Assembly (NCBI GenBank): GCA_017551865.1
Contig: JAFZKB010000017.1
Span: forward strand, 1-64,000
DNA length: 64,000 nt
Source: Clostridiales bacterium
GTDB taxonomy: Bacteria > Bacillota > Clostridia > Saccharofermentanales > Saccharofermentanaceae
Reading direction: 5' to 3'
In this document: piece after piece, positions 25,673 through 33,751 of the stretch
Layout: every line of letters begins with the position of its first letter
Numbering within the stretch: the stretch's first letter is position 1
Translations under genes and position numbers: made by a program
Notes under the pieces: generated by a model
The model's database searches: none
The model's input: the letters and a program-made list of their open reading frames with translations, nothing else
Told to the model about the DNA's origin: nothing

Positions 25673-28201
25673 ATGCATTCCAAAAGATTTGAAACTATAT
25701 CGTATAAAAAACCGTCCCGCAGGAGGATCCGTCCGCTTGCACTTCTTCTTTGTATAGCGATGGTCTTTCCGCTTTGCTCGTGTAAGAATAAAACGAAGAC
25801 AGATGATACCATCCTGCCAAGCACAGTTACAGATCCTTCTTCCACCGAAGAGGCTGTCAGCAGCGAGACGATCCGGGCGCAGTATATCCGTGCCACGGAC
25901 GACTTTTATTCCGATACGGACATCGCCCTGAAAATAGCGACGGACACGAGCCGGGAGATGCAGGGACAGTCCATCCCCTTCATGACCATTGCCGGCAACA
26001 CCGTAGTCGTCGCATATCACCAGGAATACTACTTAACGCCTGAGGAAGAGGACGAATACAACCATCTCAACTTACAAGACCCGGAAGACAGTGCCAAAGG
26101 ATTTGAGATCTATGCCAGAAAAAACCAGTTCGGCCTTGCCTTCTTTTCTCTTCAGGGAGAATCGATCACCAGTGTGAAAATGCCCAATCAGGTGAACATC
26201 ATCGGAATATTCGGGGCCAAAGACGGCCGGATCGGTGTTTTTACCAGCGAATCCGTTTATGATACTTCGAAGGGAAAGTCTGATCAGGCGCAGAAACATG
26301 TTACTAAGCTTACTTACTACTCCGCGGGCGGAAAGATGCTCGGGGAGAACACTCTTGATCCAGACGCTCTGGGGAGCTCCGGGGATTTCTATGCACAAGT
26401 GCTTCAGATGGAAAACGGAAATCTCCTTGACTATACAGGGCAGGATATTCTGATCCTTGATCCTTCGGGAAAATCCATCGCAAAAGAAGAAGTGAAACTG
26501 CCTTCATCGTCTATATTTACGAACGAAGGCAAATACTACATCCTGTACACAGAAACGACATTCACAGCGGATAAAGACATCCGGCACACCTACATTCAGG
26601 AAATCGATCCAAATACCGGAAAGCTTCTGGAGAAGAAAGAAACTTTCACACTGACTTCACAGAGAGTGATCACAAGTGAAGGCCAGTGCTTTATCACGGG
26701 AGACAGAAAATCCCTCTGCCGCTGTGATTTCATCAAGGGAACGATAGAGACCATTATCGAATGGTCAAATACGAATATGGCTCCGCTGGAGAGCATTCCT
26801 GCCCTCAAAGTGGAATCAAAAGACGATGTGTATCTTCTCCACTCCGACAGGGAGGGAACCGGCGAGACCGCGTTCGCTACCCCATATCTGGTTCATCTTC
26901 ACAAAGAAGCGGATAACCCCTATGCCGGAAAAAAGACGATCTATGTGGCATCTTGTGTAGAAGGAAGCGAAGATTTCGATAAACTCCTCGCGGCATATAA
27001 CAAGCGTCCGGAGAGCAAAGCCCGCGTGATCGCATATATTGAGGACGGAGATATCAATCTGGGCTATCAGGAAAGAGTCGCCACCGTAGCAGACAAGATG
27101 CTTCTGGACATGAAATCCGGAAACGGACCGGATATTCTTCTGAACTGTTCAAGTTTCAGTCAGTTCAATTCGAAGGATGTCCTGATCGACTTAAATCCTT
27201 ATATAGATGGTCCTAACGGCATCGACCGATCCAAGTATTATGACAACATTTTCCGCTCCTACGAAGTGAACGGAAACCTGTATCAGATGCCTCTGACTGT
27301 CGCCATGGACGGTCTGGTCGGAAATCCCGACATCTTCGGAAGCATGGACACATGGACAGTCGACGGATTCGACAAAAAACTCAATGCTCTCGGCACGCAG
27401 GTCCTGCCTCTCCTCGGATACAGTCCTCGCCTTCGGACGTATGATGTCACTGAACAAACAGGTATCCTGCTGGAGCTCCTTTTCCACGATATGAATCACT
27501 ACGTGGATTATAGCAGCTACACCGCCAACTTCGACAGCGACGACTTCAGAAGGCTTCTGGAGATCTCCAAAAAGTACGGAGGACGCGTGAATTACGAGAC
27601 CATGAAATCTCTTTTCGAACAGTATGACAGCATATTCTATGATGCGGCTTCCCTGATGGTACAGGACGGTGTCTGTGCGATGAGAACGCTCTATATTGGT
27701 GGTATCACCAACGGCGGCTTCGCCGAATATGCAAATCTCTGTCACGGGAAAGCCGTCTTCCTCGGCTGGCCGAGCACTTCCGGAAAGGGACTTGCCTCAG
27801 AAGCAGGTATTTCTGTAGGCATCTCCGCCTACTCGCAATGTCCGGAAGAAGCCTGGGACTTCGTTTCATTTCTTCTATCTTCTGATTCCCAGATCGCTCT
27901 TTCCGGTGTGCACTGGGGCGGTATCTGCCTGCATAAAGAAAGTGAGAAAGCCGGTCTTCTTCGAGAGCTTGAGGAATACAGAGACGGAAAACGTCAGAGT
28001 GATTCCCCTGCCTCCGAAAGCCAGATCGAAGCATTTCTGGCGCTTGTAGAAAGAATCGATACCTCAATTCACACCGACCCGACGATCGTAAATATCGTCG
28101 CCGAAGAAGCCCCGGCTTTCTTTAACGGACAGAAAAGCGCCGAGGAAGTCAGCCGCGTGATCCAGGATCGCGTAAGCAGAGTCCTTGCAGAGATGAAATA
28201 A
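25673..28201 (+). CDS. large lipoprotein with C-terminal solute-binding-like domain (copy 2)
   Basis: 842 residues. Signal with twin-basic start and lipobox PLCSC (Cys about 37). The N-terminal 400 residues hold beta-rich blocks (FGLAFFSLQGESI, KLTYYSAGGKML, TYIQEIDPNTGKL) suggesting a propeller. The C-terminal domain looks like a family 1 solute-binding protein: NPYAGKKTIYVASC, GPDILLNCSSFSQFN, VLIDLNPYIDG, NLYQMPLTVAMDG, FFNGQKSAEEVSRVIQDRV. Homologous to 13087 and 36462. There is no transporter gene beside it. Clear promoter and terminator make it monocistronic. Its ligand is unknown. Confidence 0.75.
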   Translation: MHSKRFETISYKKPSRRRIRPLALLLCIAMVFPLCSCKNKTKTDDTILPSTVTDPSSTEEAVSSETIRAQYIRATDDFYSDTDIALKIATDTSREMQGQSIPFMTIAGNTVVVAYHQEYYLTPEEEDEYNHLNLQDPEDSAKGFEIYARKNQFGLAFFSLQGESITSVKMPNQVNIIGIFGAKDGRIGVFTSESVYDTSKGKSDQAQKHVTKLTYYSAGGKMLGENTLDPDALGSSGDFYAQVLQMENGNLLDYTGQDILILDPSGKSIAKEEVKLPSSSIFTNEGKYYILYTETTFTADKDIRHTYIQEIDPNTGKLLEKKETFTLTSQRVITSEGQCFITGDRKSLCRCDFIKGTIETIIEWSNTNMAPLESIPALKVESKDDVYLLHSDREGTGETAFATPYLVHLHKEADNPYAGKKTIYVASCVEGSEDFDKLLAAYNKRPESKARVIAYIEDGDINLGYQERVATVADKMLLDMKSGNGPDILLNCSSFSQFNSKDVLIDLNPYIDGPNGIDRSKYYDNIFRSYEVNGNLYQMPLTVAMDGLVGNPDIFGSMDTWTVDGFDKKLNALGTQVLPLLGYSPRLRTYDVTEQTGILLELLFHDMNHYVDYSSYTANFDSDDFRRLLEISKKYGGRVNYETMKSLFEQYDSIFYDAASLMVQDGVCAMRTLYIGGITNGGFAEYANLCHGKAVFLGWPSTSGKGLASEAGISVGISAYSQCPEEAWDFVSFLLSSDSQIALSGVHWGGICLHKESEKAGLLRELEEYRDGKRQSDSPASESQIEAFLALVERIDTSIHTDPTIVNIVAEEAPAFFNGQKSAEEVSRVIQDRVSRVLAEMK

Positions 28202-28217
28202 GCGAATCGATCCAGAC

Positions 28218-28253
28218 AAAAAAGCCCTTTCCTGAAAGAGGAAAGGGCTTTTT
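28218..28253. terminator. bidirectional terminator between lipoprotein copy 2 and scfB
   Basis: AAAAAGCCCTTTCC and GGAAAGGGCTTTTT form a 14 bp stem with a short TGAAAGA loop. Both strands end in U runs, so it can serve the converging genes on each side. Confidence 0.9.
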
Positions 28254-28266
28254 CATTAACATCCGA

Positions 28267-29715
28267 TTATTGATTAAACTCCCGATGGATCGCGACCATC
28301 AGGGCGCATTCGATCCTCTTTTTGAAGAGCTCACAGCCGTACTTATAGACACCTCTTACCGAGCCGGTCGCATGGTAGGCATTGGCCGCGCAGCCGCCGC
28401 TGCAGTACAGGCGTGCCCAGCAGTTCCTGCATTCTTCTCTGGCATAGACATTACAAGCCATAAAGTCATCCTGGATCGCGGTATTCTTGACGCCGTCAAA
28501 GATGTTACCGAGAAGGAACTTCTCCTCGCCGACGAACTGATGGCAGGGGTAAAGGTCGCCCCAGGGGGTGACGGCCATATACTCGGTTCCCGAACCGCAG
28601 CCCGAGATGCGCTTATAGATGCACGGACCGCCCTTAAGATCGATCATGTAATGGTAGAACGTAAAAGGCTTGCCTTCGGAATCGCGCTTGATCATGAGCT
28701 CGGCGAGCTTTTCGTACTGGTCAAGTACGATCGGCAGATCCTCTTCCGTCAGGCGGGAAGGATCGTCCTCACTGCAGACGACAGGCTCCATCGAAAGCTC
28801 GGTAAATCCGAGGTCCAGCATGGTCTTGATGTCCTCAAGAAAGTCCGGATTGGCATGGGTAAAAGTTCCGCGCATGTAGTAGTTTTTGCCGCCTCTGGCT
28901 TCCACGAATTTCTGGAACTTCGGCACGATCTTCTCCCAGCTGCCGTTGCCCGCATAATCGACACGGAAACGGTCATGGACTTCTTTTCTTCCGTCGAGGG
29001 AAAGCACGACATTACTGCACTCGCGGTTGGCGAAATCGATGACGTCATCGTCAACGAGAACGCCGTTGGTCGTAAGGGTGAAGCGGAAGTTCTTGTTATG
29101 TTCTTTTTCCACAGAACGCGCATAAGCGACGATATCTTTGACCACCTGGAAATTCATGAGCGGTTCTCCGCCGAAAAAGTCCACTTCGAGGTTATGGCGG
29201 TTCCCGCTGTTTTCGATCAGGAAATCGATCGCGCGCTTTCCGACCTCAAGACTCATCACCGCGCGCTCGCCGTGGTATTTGCCCTGGGACGCGAAGCAGT
29301 AGGAACAGTTGAGATTACAGGTGTGCGCGATATGCAGGCACAGCGCCTTGACGACGCCCGAAGTCCTCGCCTTCAGTTCCCCGGCCATCGGCTCATAGGT
29401 GTCCTCGGTAAAGAGCTTGCCAGCTGAGATCAGGGACTTGATCTGCCCGTAGCACTCTTCGATCTCCTTACGGTTTCCCATCTCCGTGCCTTCGTATTTC
29501 TTTTCCATGTCGGAAAAGATCCGTTCCACCAGCGTTTCTTCGTCGATCATGCCGCATCCGGTACTTCCGTTACTTTTATTCAGTCCGGCCTGATGCTCCT
29601 TGATGGAAGCGATCCCTTCGATCAGATCGTAGGTCAGGTCATCGACGACGTGAAGGGCGCCGGAACAGACGTCCAGGACAATGTTATATCCGCCCAGTTT
29701 GAATTGATGAATCAT
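28267..29715 (-). CDS. scfB: SCIFF peptide-maturing radical SAM enzyme (thioether-forming)
   Basis: 482 residues. An N-terminal RRE/peptide-binding region is followed by the radical SAM motif CNLNCSYC (C133, C137, C140), which holds the 4Fe-4S cluster and cleaves S-adenosylmethionine. A C-terminal SPASM region contains many Cys (CGSG, CHQF, CNVY, CRNCW, YCSGGC, CELF) for auxiliary clusters. In known systems this enzyme links a Cys sulfur in the SCIFF peptide to an alpha-carbon, and the precursor gene is directly upstream. GAGG precedes the ATG. A terminator separates the two genes. Confidence 0.95.
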   Translation of the reverse strand: MIHQFKLGGYNIVLDVCSGALHVVDDLTYDLIEGIASIKEHQAGLNKSNGSTGCGMIDEETLVERIFSDMEKKYEGTEMGNRKEIEECYGQIKSLISAGKLFTEDTYEPMAGELKARTSGVVKALCLHIAHTCNLNCSYCFASQGKYHGERAVMSLEVGKRAIDFLIENSGNRHNLEVDFFGGEPLMNFQVVKDIVAYARSVEKEHNKNFRFTLTTNGVLVDDDVIDFANRECSNVVLSLDGRKEVHDRFRVDYAGNGSWEKIVPKFQKFVEARGGKNYYMRGTFTHANPDFLEDIKTMLDLGFTELSMEPVVCSEDDPSRLTEEDLPIVLDQYEKLAELMIKRDSEGKPFTFYHYMIDLKGGPCIYKRISGCGSGTEYMAVTPWGDLYPCHQFVGEEKFLLGNIFDGVKNTAIQDDFMACNVYAREECRNCWARLYCSGGCAANAYHATGSVRGVYKYGCELFKKRIECALMVAIHREFNQ

Positions 29716-29752
29716 GTAAAAACCTCACACATCCGCGTTTTGAATGAGTCAT

Positions 29753-29803
29753 AAAAAAACTGTCTTTGTCACCGGATAAAGAGAGCAAAGACAGCTATTT
29801 TTT
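29753..29803 (-). terminator. attenuator-like terminator between scfA and scfB
   Basis: CTGTCTTTG (29760-29768) pairs with CAAAGACAG (29786-29794); U runs flank both strands. It sits between precursor and maturase genes, which share a direction, so most transcripts would end after scfA and a few continue into scfB, giving more peptide than enzyme. Confidence 0.85.
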
Positions 29804-29823
29804 CACTTACAGAAAAACAAGAA

Positions 29824-29970
29824 TTACTTATTCTTGTTCTCGCACTGCTGATTTGCGATACCGCAGGAAGTCTTGCATGCAGACTGGCAGGATGTCTGGC
29901 ACTCGCCGCAACCGCCCTTCTTAGCGCTTTCGCAAAGGTTACGTGTTTCGATAGTCTTAATATGCTCCAT
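29824..29970 (-). CDS. scfA: SCIFF ribosomal peptide precursor
   Basis: 48 residues starting MEHIKTIETRNLC. It has the conserved CGECQTSCQSACKTSCGIANQQC pattern (given here in part: CGECQTSC, SACKTSC). Six Cys in the conserved block are at 21, 24, 28, 32, 36 and 43, and there is a seventh at Cys13, not part of the usual six. The mature peptide's role is unknown. A longer frame is open upstream, but this start fits the family and the promoter. It lies 108 bp upstream of scfB. Confidence 0.95.
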   Translation of the reverse strand: MEHIKTIETRNLCESAKKGGCGECQTSCQSACKTSCGIANQQCENKNK

Positions 29971-30003
29971 GAAAGTGTACCTCTTTCTTAAAATGCTAGG
30001 GCA

Positions 30004-30032
30004 ATAATAGCAGATGTAATATAGGGTGTCAA
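30004..30032 (-). promoter_or_regulatory. sigma-A promoter for scfA
   Basis: On the minus strand: TTGACA (30032-30027), 17 bp spacer, TATTAT (30009-30004). A near-consensus promoter about 30 nt upstream of the scfA start, consistent with high peptide expression. Confidence 0.85.
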
Positions 30033-30092
30033 GGAGAGCTCCCGCCCCTTGGGATATAGCAGGTTTATTTGAGAACGAAAACGCCGCGGGAA

Positions 30093-30101
30093 TGGTATAA
30101 T
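30093..30101 (+). promoter_or_regulatory. extended -10 promoter for GGDEF gene
   Basis: TGGTATAAT (30093-30101) matches the extended -10 element; no good -35 is seen at the normal spacing. It stands about 32 nt upstream of the ATG at 30133. Confidence 0.6.
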
Positions 30102-30132
30102 GTAAAGAGTACGGCAATGCAAAGAGGCGGAC

Positions 30133-31428
30133 ATGACCTACAAAGACGATTTGGAAAAACTCAGAAAAGAAGCGGGGATCGATGTAAATAATCCCACGAC
30201 GCTGTTCCAGTACGAGCCGGGGCGCAAAAGCTCCGACCTGCATTCCGCCGACTCGGATAATGCCGAAAAAGGCGCCGAAAAGAAGGGGAACGGATCTTTT
30301 ACATCCGAAGAAAGAAAAATGTCACTTTGGCAGAAGATCTCCCTTCCGTTCATCCGAAACAGTTTCCTTTCCGTGCTTTTCTTCGTGCTCATCACCTTGA
30401 TCTGGATCGCGATCTCACATACCGTCGTCGCGTCCGTCAATGACATCCCGAGAAAGACTCTTGTGATCTACCTGATCAAAGACGCGATCTTCATGATCGT
30501 TCTGGCGTCCGTCATGTACCGTCTTTTTCTCACGCAGTTTTCGAACACCTATCACCTCGAGCAGGACAGCAAGAAAGCGCTCGAGGAAGCGAAGACCTGG
30601 CACGCGATCCAGCATTCCATGATGGAGACGATCCCGGAAACGCTGGTATATACACTTGATAAGAACTTATGCTACACCTCCTTCAACAACCGTCATAAGT
30701 ACTCGATGCTGCGTATGTGGCACAGCGAGATCAAGATCGGCGACTGCCTCCTCGACCACATCACCGATGAGACGATCCGGGGCCTTGTAAAAAAAGACCT
30801 GGAGCAGGCACTGAAAGGGGAATATACTTCGCAGATCCACAAGTTCGGAGACTTCGATGCAAGCTCCGTTTACTGGCAGAATTTCTATGCGCCGATCCTT
30901 GATGAAGATAAGAAGATCATCGGGATCACCTGTTTTGCGACAAACATTACTGCCCTCAAGCAGGCGCAGAACAAAAACCTCTTTATGAGCTATCACGACC
31001 AGCTGACCGACCTTTACAACCGCACATATGCGGAAGGTGTGATCGAGCAGGCCGAGCGCGACGAGATCGCGCCGTATAGCGTGATCGTTATCGATGTCAT
31101 GGGCATGCACCAGATCAACGATAACTACGGGCACCAGACCGGCGACAACCTTCTCATCAAGGTCGGTGAGATCCTGACGAAAGCCGTCAAGGATACAGGT
31201 GTCGTCGCCAGATGGGGAAGTGACGAATTTCTTATTTTGCTTCCCAATACGGAACCCGCCACTTGCGAAGCACTGGCAAACATCTGCAAGTGTGATTTCG
31301 GCGGTGTGACCGTCAATGGCGTGCCATTACGGGCTCACATCGGATTTGCCACCAGAACAGATACGTCAAAAGCTCTGACCGACATCCTTCGTGCGGCCGA
31401 GCAGGAGAGCAAGCATAGCCGGCCGTAA
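30133..31428 (+). CDS. membrane PAS-GGDEF protein with atypical GSDEF signature
   Basis: 431 residues. N-terminal cytoplasmic stretch, two membrane segments (about 76-97 and 108-127), a PAS domain (about 155-280: TIPETLVYTLDKNLCYTSFNN, IGITCFATNITALKQAQ), then a GGDEF domain (about 285-425). The signature is RWGSDEFLIL, Ser replacing the second Gly, and the last helix is short (LRAAEQESKHSRP) without the ALYxAK motif. Activity is therefore uncertain: it might be weak or act as a c-di-GMP/GTP sensor. GAGG precedes the ATG. Divergent from scfA. Confidence 0.8.
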   Translation: MTYKDDLEKLRKEAGIDVNNPTTLFQYEPGRKSSDLHSADSDNAEKGAEKKGNGSFTSEERKMSLWQKISLPFIRNSFLSVLFFVLITLIWIAISHTVVASVNDIPRKTLVIYLIKDAIFMIVLASVMYRLFLTQFSNTYHLEQDSKKALEEAKTWHAIQHSMMETIPETLVYTLDKNLCYTSFNNRHKYSMLRMWHSEIKIGDCLLDHITDETIRGLVKKDLEQALKGEYTSQIHKFGDFDASSVYWQNFYAPILDEDKKIIGITCFATNITALKQAQNKNLFMSYHDQLTDLYNRTYAEGVIEQAERDEIAPYSVIVIDVMGMHQINDNYGHQTGDNLLIKVGEILTKAVKDTGVVARWGSDEFLILLPNTEPATCEALANICKCDFGGVTVNGVPLRAHIGFATRTDTSKALTDILRAAEQESKHSRP

Positions 31429-31499
31429 AGCCATAATTCGGGCAAAAATCAAAAAACTCTTCCTTGCCCTTATGTATATGTCTTGTTACAATATGCAAA

Positions 31500-31527
31500 T
31501 TGAATCGTAACTTTACGATGCTATACT
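31500..31527 (+). promoter_or_regulatory. promoter with palindrome, serine hydrolase copy 2
   Basis: TTGAAT (31500-31505), 16 bp, TATACT (31522-31527). A perfect inverted repeat ATCGTAA-CT-TTACGAT (31504-31519) fills the spacer, as expected for an operator. A second inverted pair GTGAC/GTCAC (31551-31565) lies downstream in the leader. Confidence 0.6.
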
Positions 31528-31591
31528 TGTGCATACACTAAAGAACTTACGTGACATTGCGTCACACCGTATATATTAAGGAGAACCTACC

Positions 31592-32731
31592 GTGAAACAT
31601 AATGCTTCTTCCAGCTATAACATTTATAGCTCAAGACGCAGATCCAGAAACGACAGAAGAAAGTCTTTTGTCGTTACCTGCCTTCTTATCTGCATGATCT
31701 GTGTCGTTTTAGATATCATCTTCATCGCAAAACTCGCCTCCAAGGGCAAAAAGACTGTAAAACCGACAGCTTCATCCGTAGCGACCACGCTGCCGACCGA
31801 TGATTCCGGCAATATCAGCACCGATCCTTCTTCTGACACCAGTGCTTCCTCGGATGTCACAGGTGCAACTGAGGCGAAGGTCCAGACAGTAGATGCTGCG
31901 ACACGTTCTGCAAACCTCACCACTCTTTCGAACAAGGTAGCTGAGTATCTCTCCAAGCAGTCCGGCCGTTTCGGTGTCTACTACATCAACATGAAAAACG
32001 GCGAGACAATGGCTTACAAGGAGAACTCCCCGATCGTAGCCGCTTCTTCCATCAAGATCGCCTACAACACCTACCTCTACGAAAAGGCCGCTTCCGGCGA
32101 GCTTTCCCTCGATGAGAAGATCAACTACAACGCATCTCCTTATGCGCAGGGCGGTGACTACGAGGACGGTACGGGAACCATCAAGAACTCTGCAGACGGC
32201 ACCGAATACACACTTCGCGAAGTCTCCCATCTTTCCATCACCATCAGCGACAACTGCGGTACCAACATGGTCCTTCGTCGTTTAGGCGGTGAAGATGCGG
32301 TAAATAACAACTACAGCAAGCCGATCAGTTCTGTCGTCGACTATCGCGAAAAGGTCGAATATACCGACTATACAGGCAATCCGGCTTCCGGAAGAAGAAG
32401 ATCCAGTGCGATCGACCTGGCAAAATATGCCGAGCACCTCTACAGAGATTACGAAGGCAATAAAGAGCATTTCCAGCCGCTCATCGATGACCTTTGCAAC
32501 ACCGAATATAACTGGGGTGTCCCGGGCGGCGTACCTTCCGGCGTAAAAGTCGCTCATAAGGTAGGCTTTAACACCTCCTACTTCGCAAATAACGACGTCG
32601 GCATCGTTTTCGGATCGGAAGACTATGTCCTCTGCGTCATGACGGAGAGCGGAAACGCGCAGACAGCACAGCAGATCATCGGTGAAGTTTCCAAGATGGT
32701 CTATGAATATGTTGAATCGAATTACGCTTAA
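31592..32731 (+). CDS. membrane-anchored class-A-like serine hydrolase (copy 2)
   Basis: 379 residues from a GTG with AAGGAG upstream. Same architecture as copy 1: basic N-terminus, membrane segment (about 24-48), Ser/Thr linker, then SSIK (152-155), SDN (about 219-221) and HKVG (about 322). Long stretches are nearly identical to copy 1 (IVAASSIKIAYNTYLYEKA, HLSITISDNCGTNMVLRRL), so the two are a recent duplication 15.5 kb apart. No omega-loop Glu is obvious, so it is not called a beta-lactamase. The stop overlaps the converging pflA stop by 4 bp, so no terminator stands between them. Confidence 0.8.
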   Translation: MKHNASSSYNIYSSRRRSRNDRRKSFVVTCLLICMICVVLDIIFIAKLASKGKKTVKPTASSVATTLPTDDSGNISTDPSSDTSASSDVTGATEAKVQTVDAATRSANLTTLSNKVAEYLSKQSGRFGVYYINMKNGETMAYKENSPIVAASSIKIAYNTYLYEKAASGELSLDEKINYNASPYAQGGDYEDGTGTIKNSADGTEYTLREVSHLSITISDNCGTNMVLRRLGGEDAVNNNYSKPISSVVDYREKVEYTDYTGNPASGRRRSSAIDLAKYAEHLYRDYEGNKEHFQPLIDDLCNTEYNWGVPGGVPSGVKVAHKVGFNTSYFANNDVGIVFGSEDYVLCVMTESGNAQTAQQIIGEVSKMVYEYVESNYA

Positions 32732-33507
32732 CGAAGGAAGTATTTCTTAAGTGCATTTTCAGCCCACTCGACGACCTCGTCAGTGGGCTCTTTTGTGTCC
32801 TTTAATTCATAGGGAAAATGAAGCTCTTCGTACTTGAATTCACCCATTTTATGGAACGGCAGAAGGTCGACTCTTTCGATGCATGAATAATTGTTCAGTC
32901 TACGCATACCATCGACCATTTCGGAGTTAGCGGATTCCCACTCTTCCAGTGAACTGATCGGGGATCCATCCTCATTTTTATCTACGAGCGTGATTCCCGG
33001 AACCATCACATGACGGATCCAGACTGGCTTATTTTTCTTCTGTCTTTCCTCAAGAAGAGCCCATGCATGATCGGTCGTAAACCCGGTAAGTTTTTCCGCT
33101 TTTTCTCTATCGAAAGATTTGATATCCAGAAGGAGGAGGTCGGCTTCCATGGCCGCAGTAAGTGCAGTACCTTCGTTATAGATCCCGGATGTGTCGATGG
33201 CCACATGGATCCCTTCCTCATGAAGAGCTTTCGTGAGAGAAAGAACAAACTGCGCCTGGCGGAGAGGTTCCCCTCCCGAGATCGTTACACCGCCGCTTGC
33301 GATATAGGTCCGATAACGAAGGATCTTCCTGACCATCTCCTCGACGGTATACTCTTCCCCGCCATCAAAGCGCCAGGTATCCGGGTTATGGCAGAACTTG
33401 CATCGCAAAGGACAGCCCTGTAAAAAGACGACGAAACGAAGCCCCGGACCATCCACGGCGCCGAGCGTCTCTATAGAATGCACATAACCTTTTATCGTTG
33501 TTGACAT
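32728..33507 (-). CDS. pflA: pyruvate formate-lyase activating enzyme
   Basis: 259 residues. Radical SAM motif CPLRCKFC (C32, C36, C39) and the GGVTISGGEPLRQ loop. It generates the glycyl radical on PflB under anaerobic conditions. A 15-residue or so insert around 165-185 (VDKNEDGSPISSLEEW) lengthens it slightly beyond the usual 240-250. GAGGAAGC stands just before the ATG but lies in the stem of repeat element A. It follows pflB in the same direction, separated by 244 bp containing two repeat elements. Confidence 0.96.
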   Translation of the reverse strand: MSTTIKGYVHSIETLGAVDGPGLRFVVFLQGCPLRCKFCHNPDTWRFDGGEEYTVEEMVRKILRYRTYIASGGVTISGGEPLRQAQFVLSLTKALHEEGIHVAIDTSGIYNEGTALTAAMEADLLLLDIKSFDREKAEKLTGFTTDHAWALLEERQKKNKPVWIRHVMVPGITLVDKNEDGSPISSLEEWESANSEMVDGMRRLNNYSCIERVDLLPFHKMGEFKYEELHFPYELKDTKEPTDEVVEWAENALKKYFLR

Positions 33508-33508
33508 A

Positions 33509-33593
33509 GCTTCCTCGTAGGATAATACACGTCGCTGGTCCTCGTCGCTTCGCTCCTGCGGAATCGCTCCTTAGTATTTCCATACGAGGAAGC
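33509..33593 (-). repeat. structured repeat element A (minus orientation)
   Basis: Outer arms GCTTCCTCGTA (33509-33519) and TACGAGGAAGC (33583-33593), extended inside with mismatches, enclose a core (33534-33567) that on the minus strand reads GCGATTCCGCAGG...CGAGGACCAGC. The same core occurs in elements B, C and D with different outer arms. It begins 2 bp before the pflA start codon, so the pflA Shine-Dalgarno (GAGGAAG) is part of the stem. Confidence 0.8.
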
Positions 33594-33663
33594 GACATGC
33601 AACAAAGATAACAGCGTGAATGTCTCATTGAAGATTCATTCGAAAGCTTTCATCGGATCCATA

Positions 33664-33739
33664 GTTCTTTGAAAAAGATTTCGAAGTGCCTCCGCAGGGC
33701 GAAGCCCGAGGACCAGCACGAGAAACTTTTTCAAAGAAC
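33664..33739 (+). repeat. structured repeat element B (plus orientation)
   Basis: Perfect 14 bp outer stem GTTCTTTGAAAAAG (33664-33677) / CTTTTTCAAAGAAC (33726-33739). Core 33686-33719: GTGCCTCCGCAGGGC, GAA, GCCCGAGGACCAGCAC. Inner stems GTGC/GCAC and GGGC/GCCC flank an asymmetric internal loop CTCCGCA / GAGGACCA. It lies 13 bp past the pflB stop. There is no U tract, so it is not a normal terminator. Confidence 0.8.
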
Positions 33740-33751
33740 ATGTACCTATGA

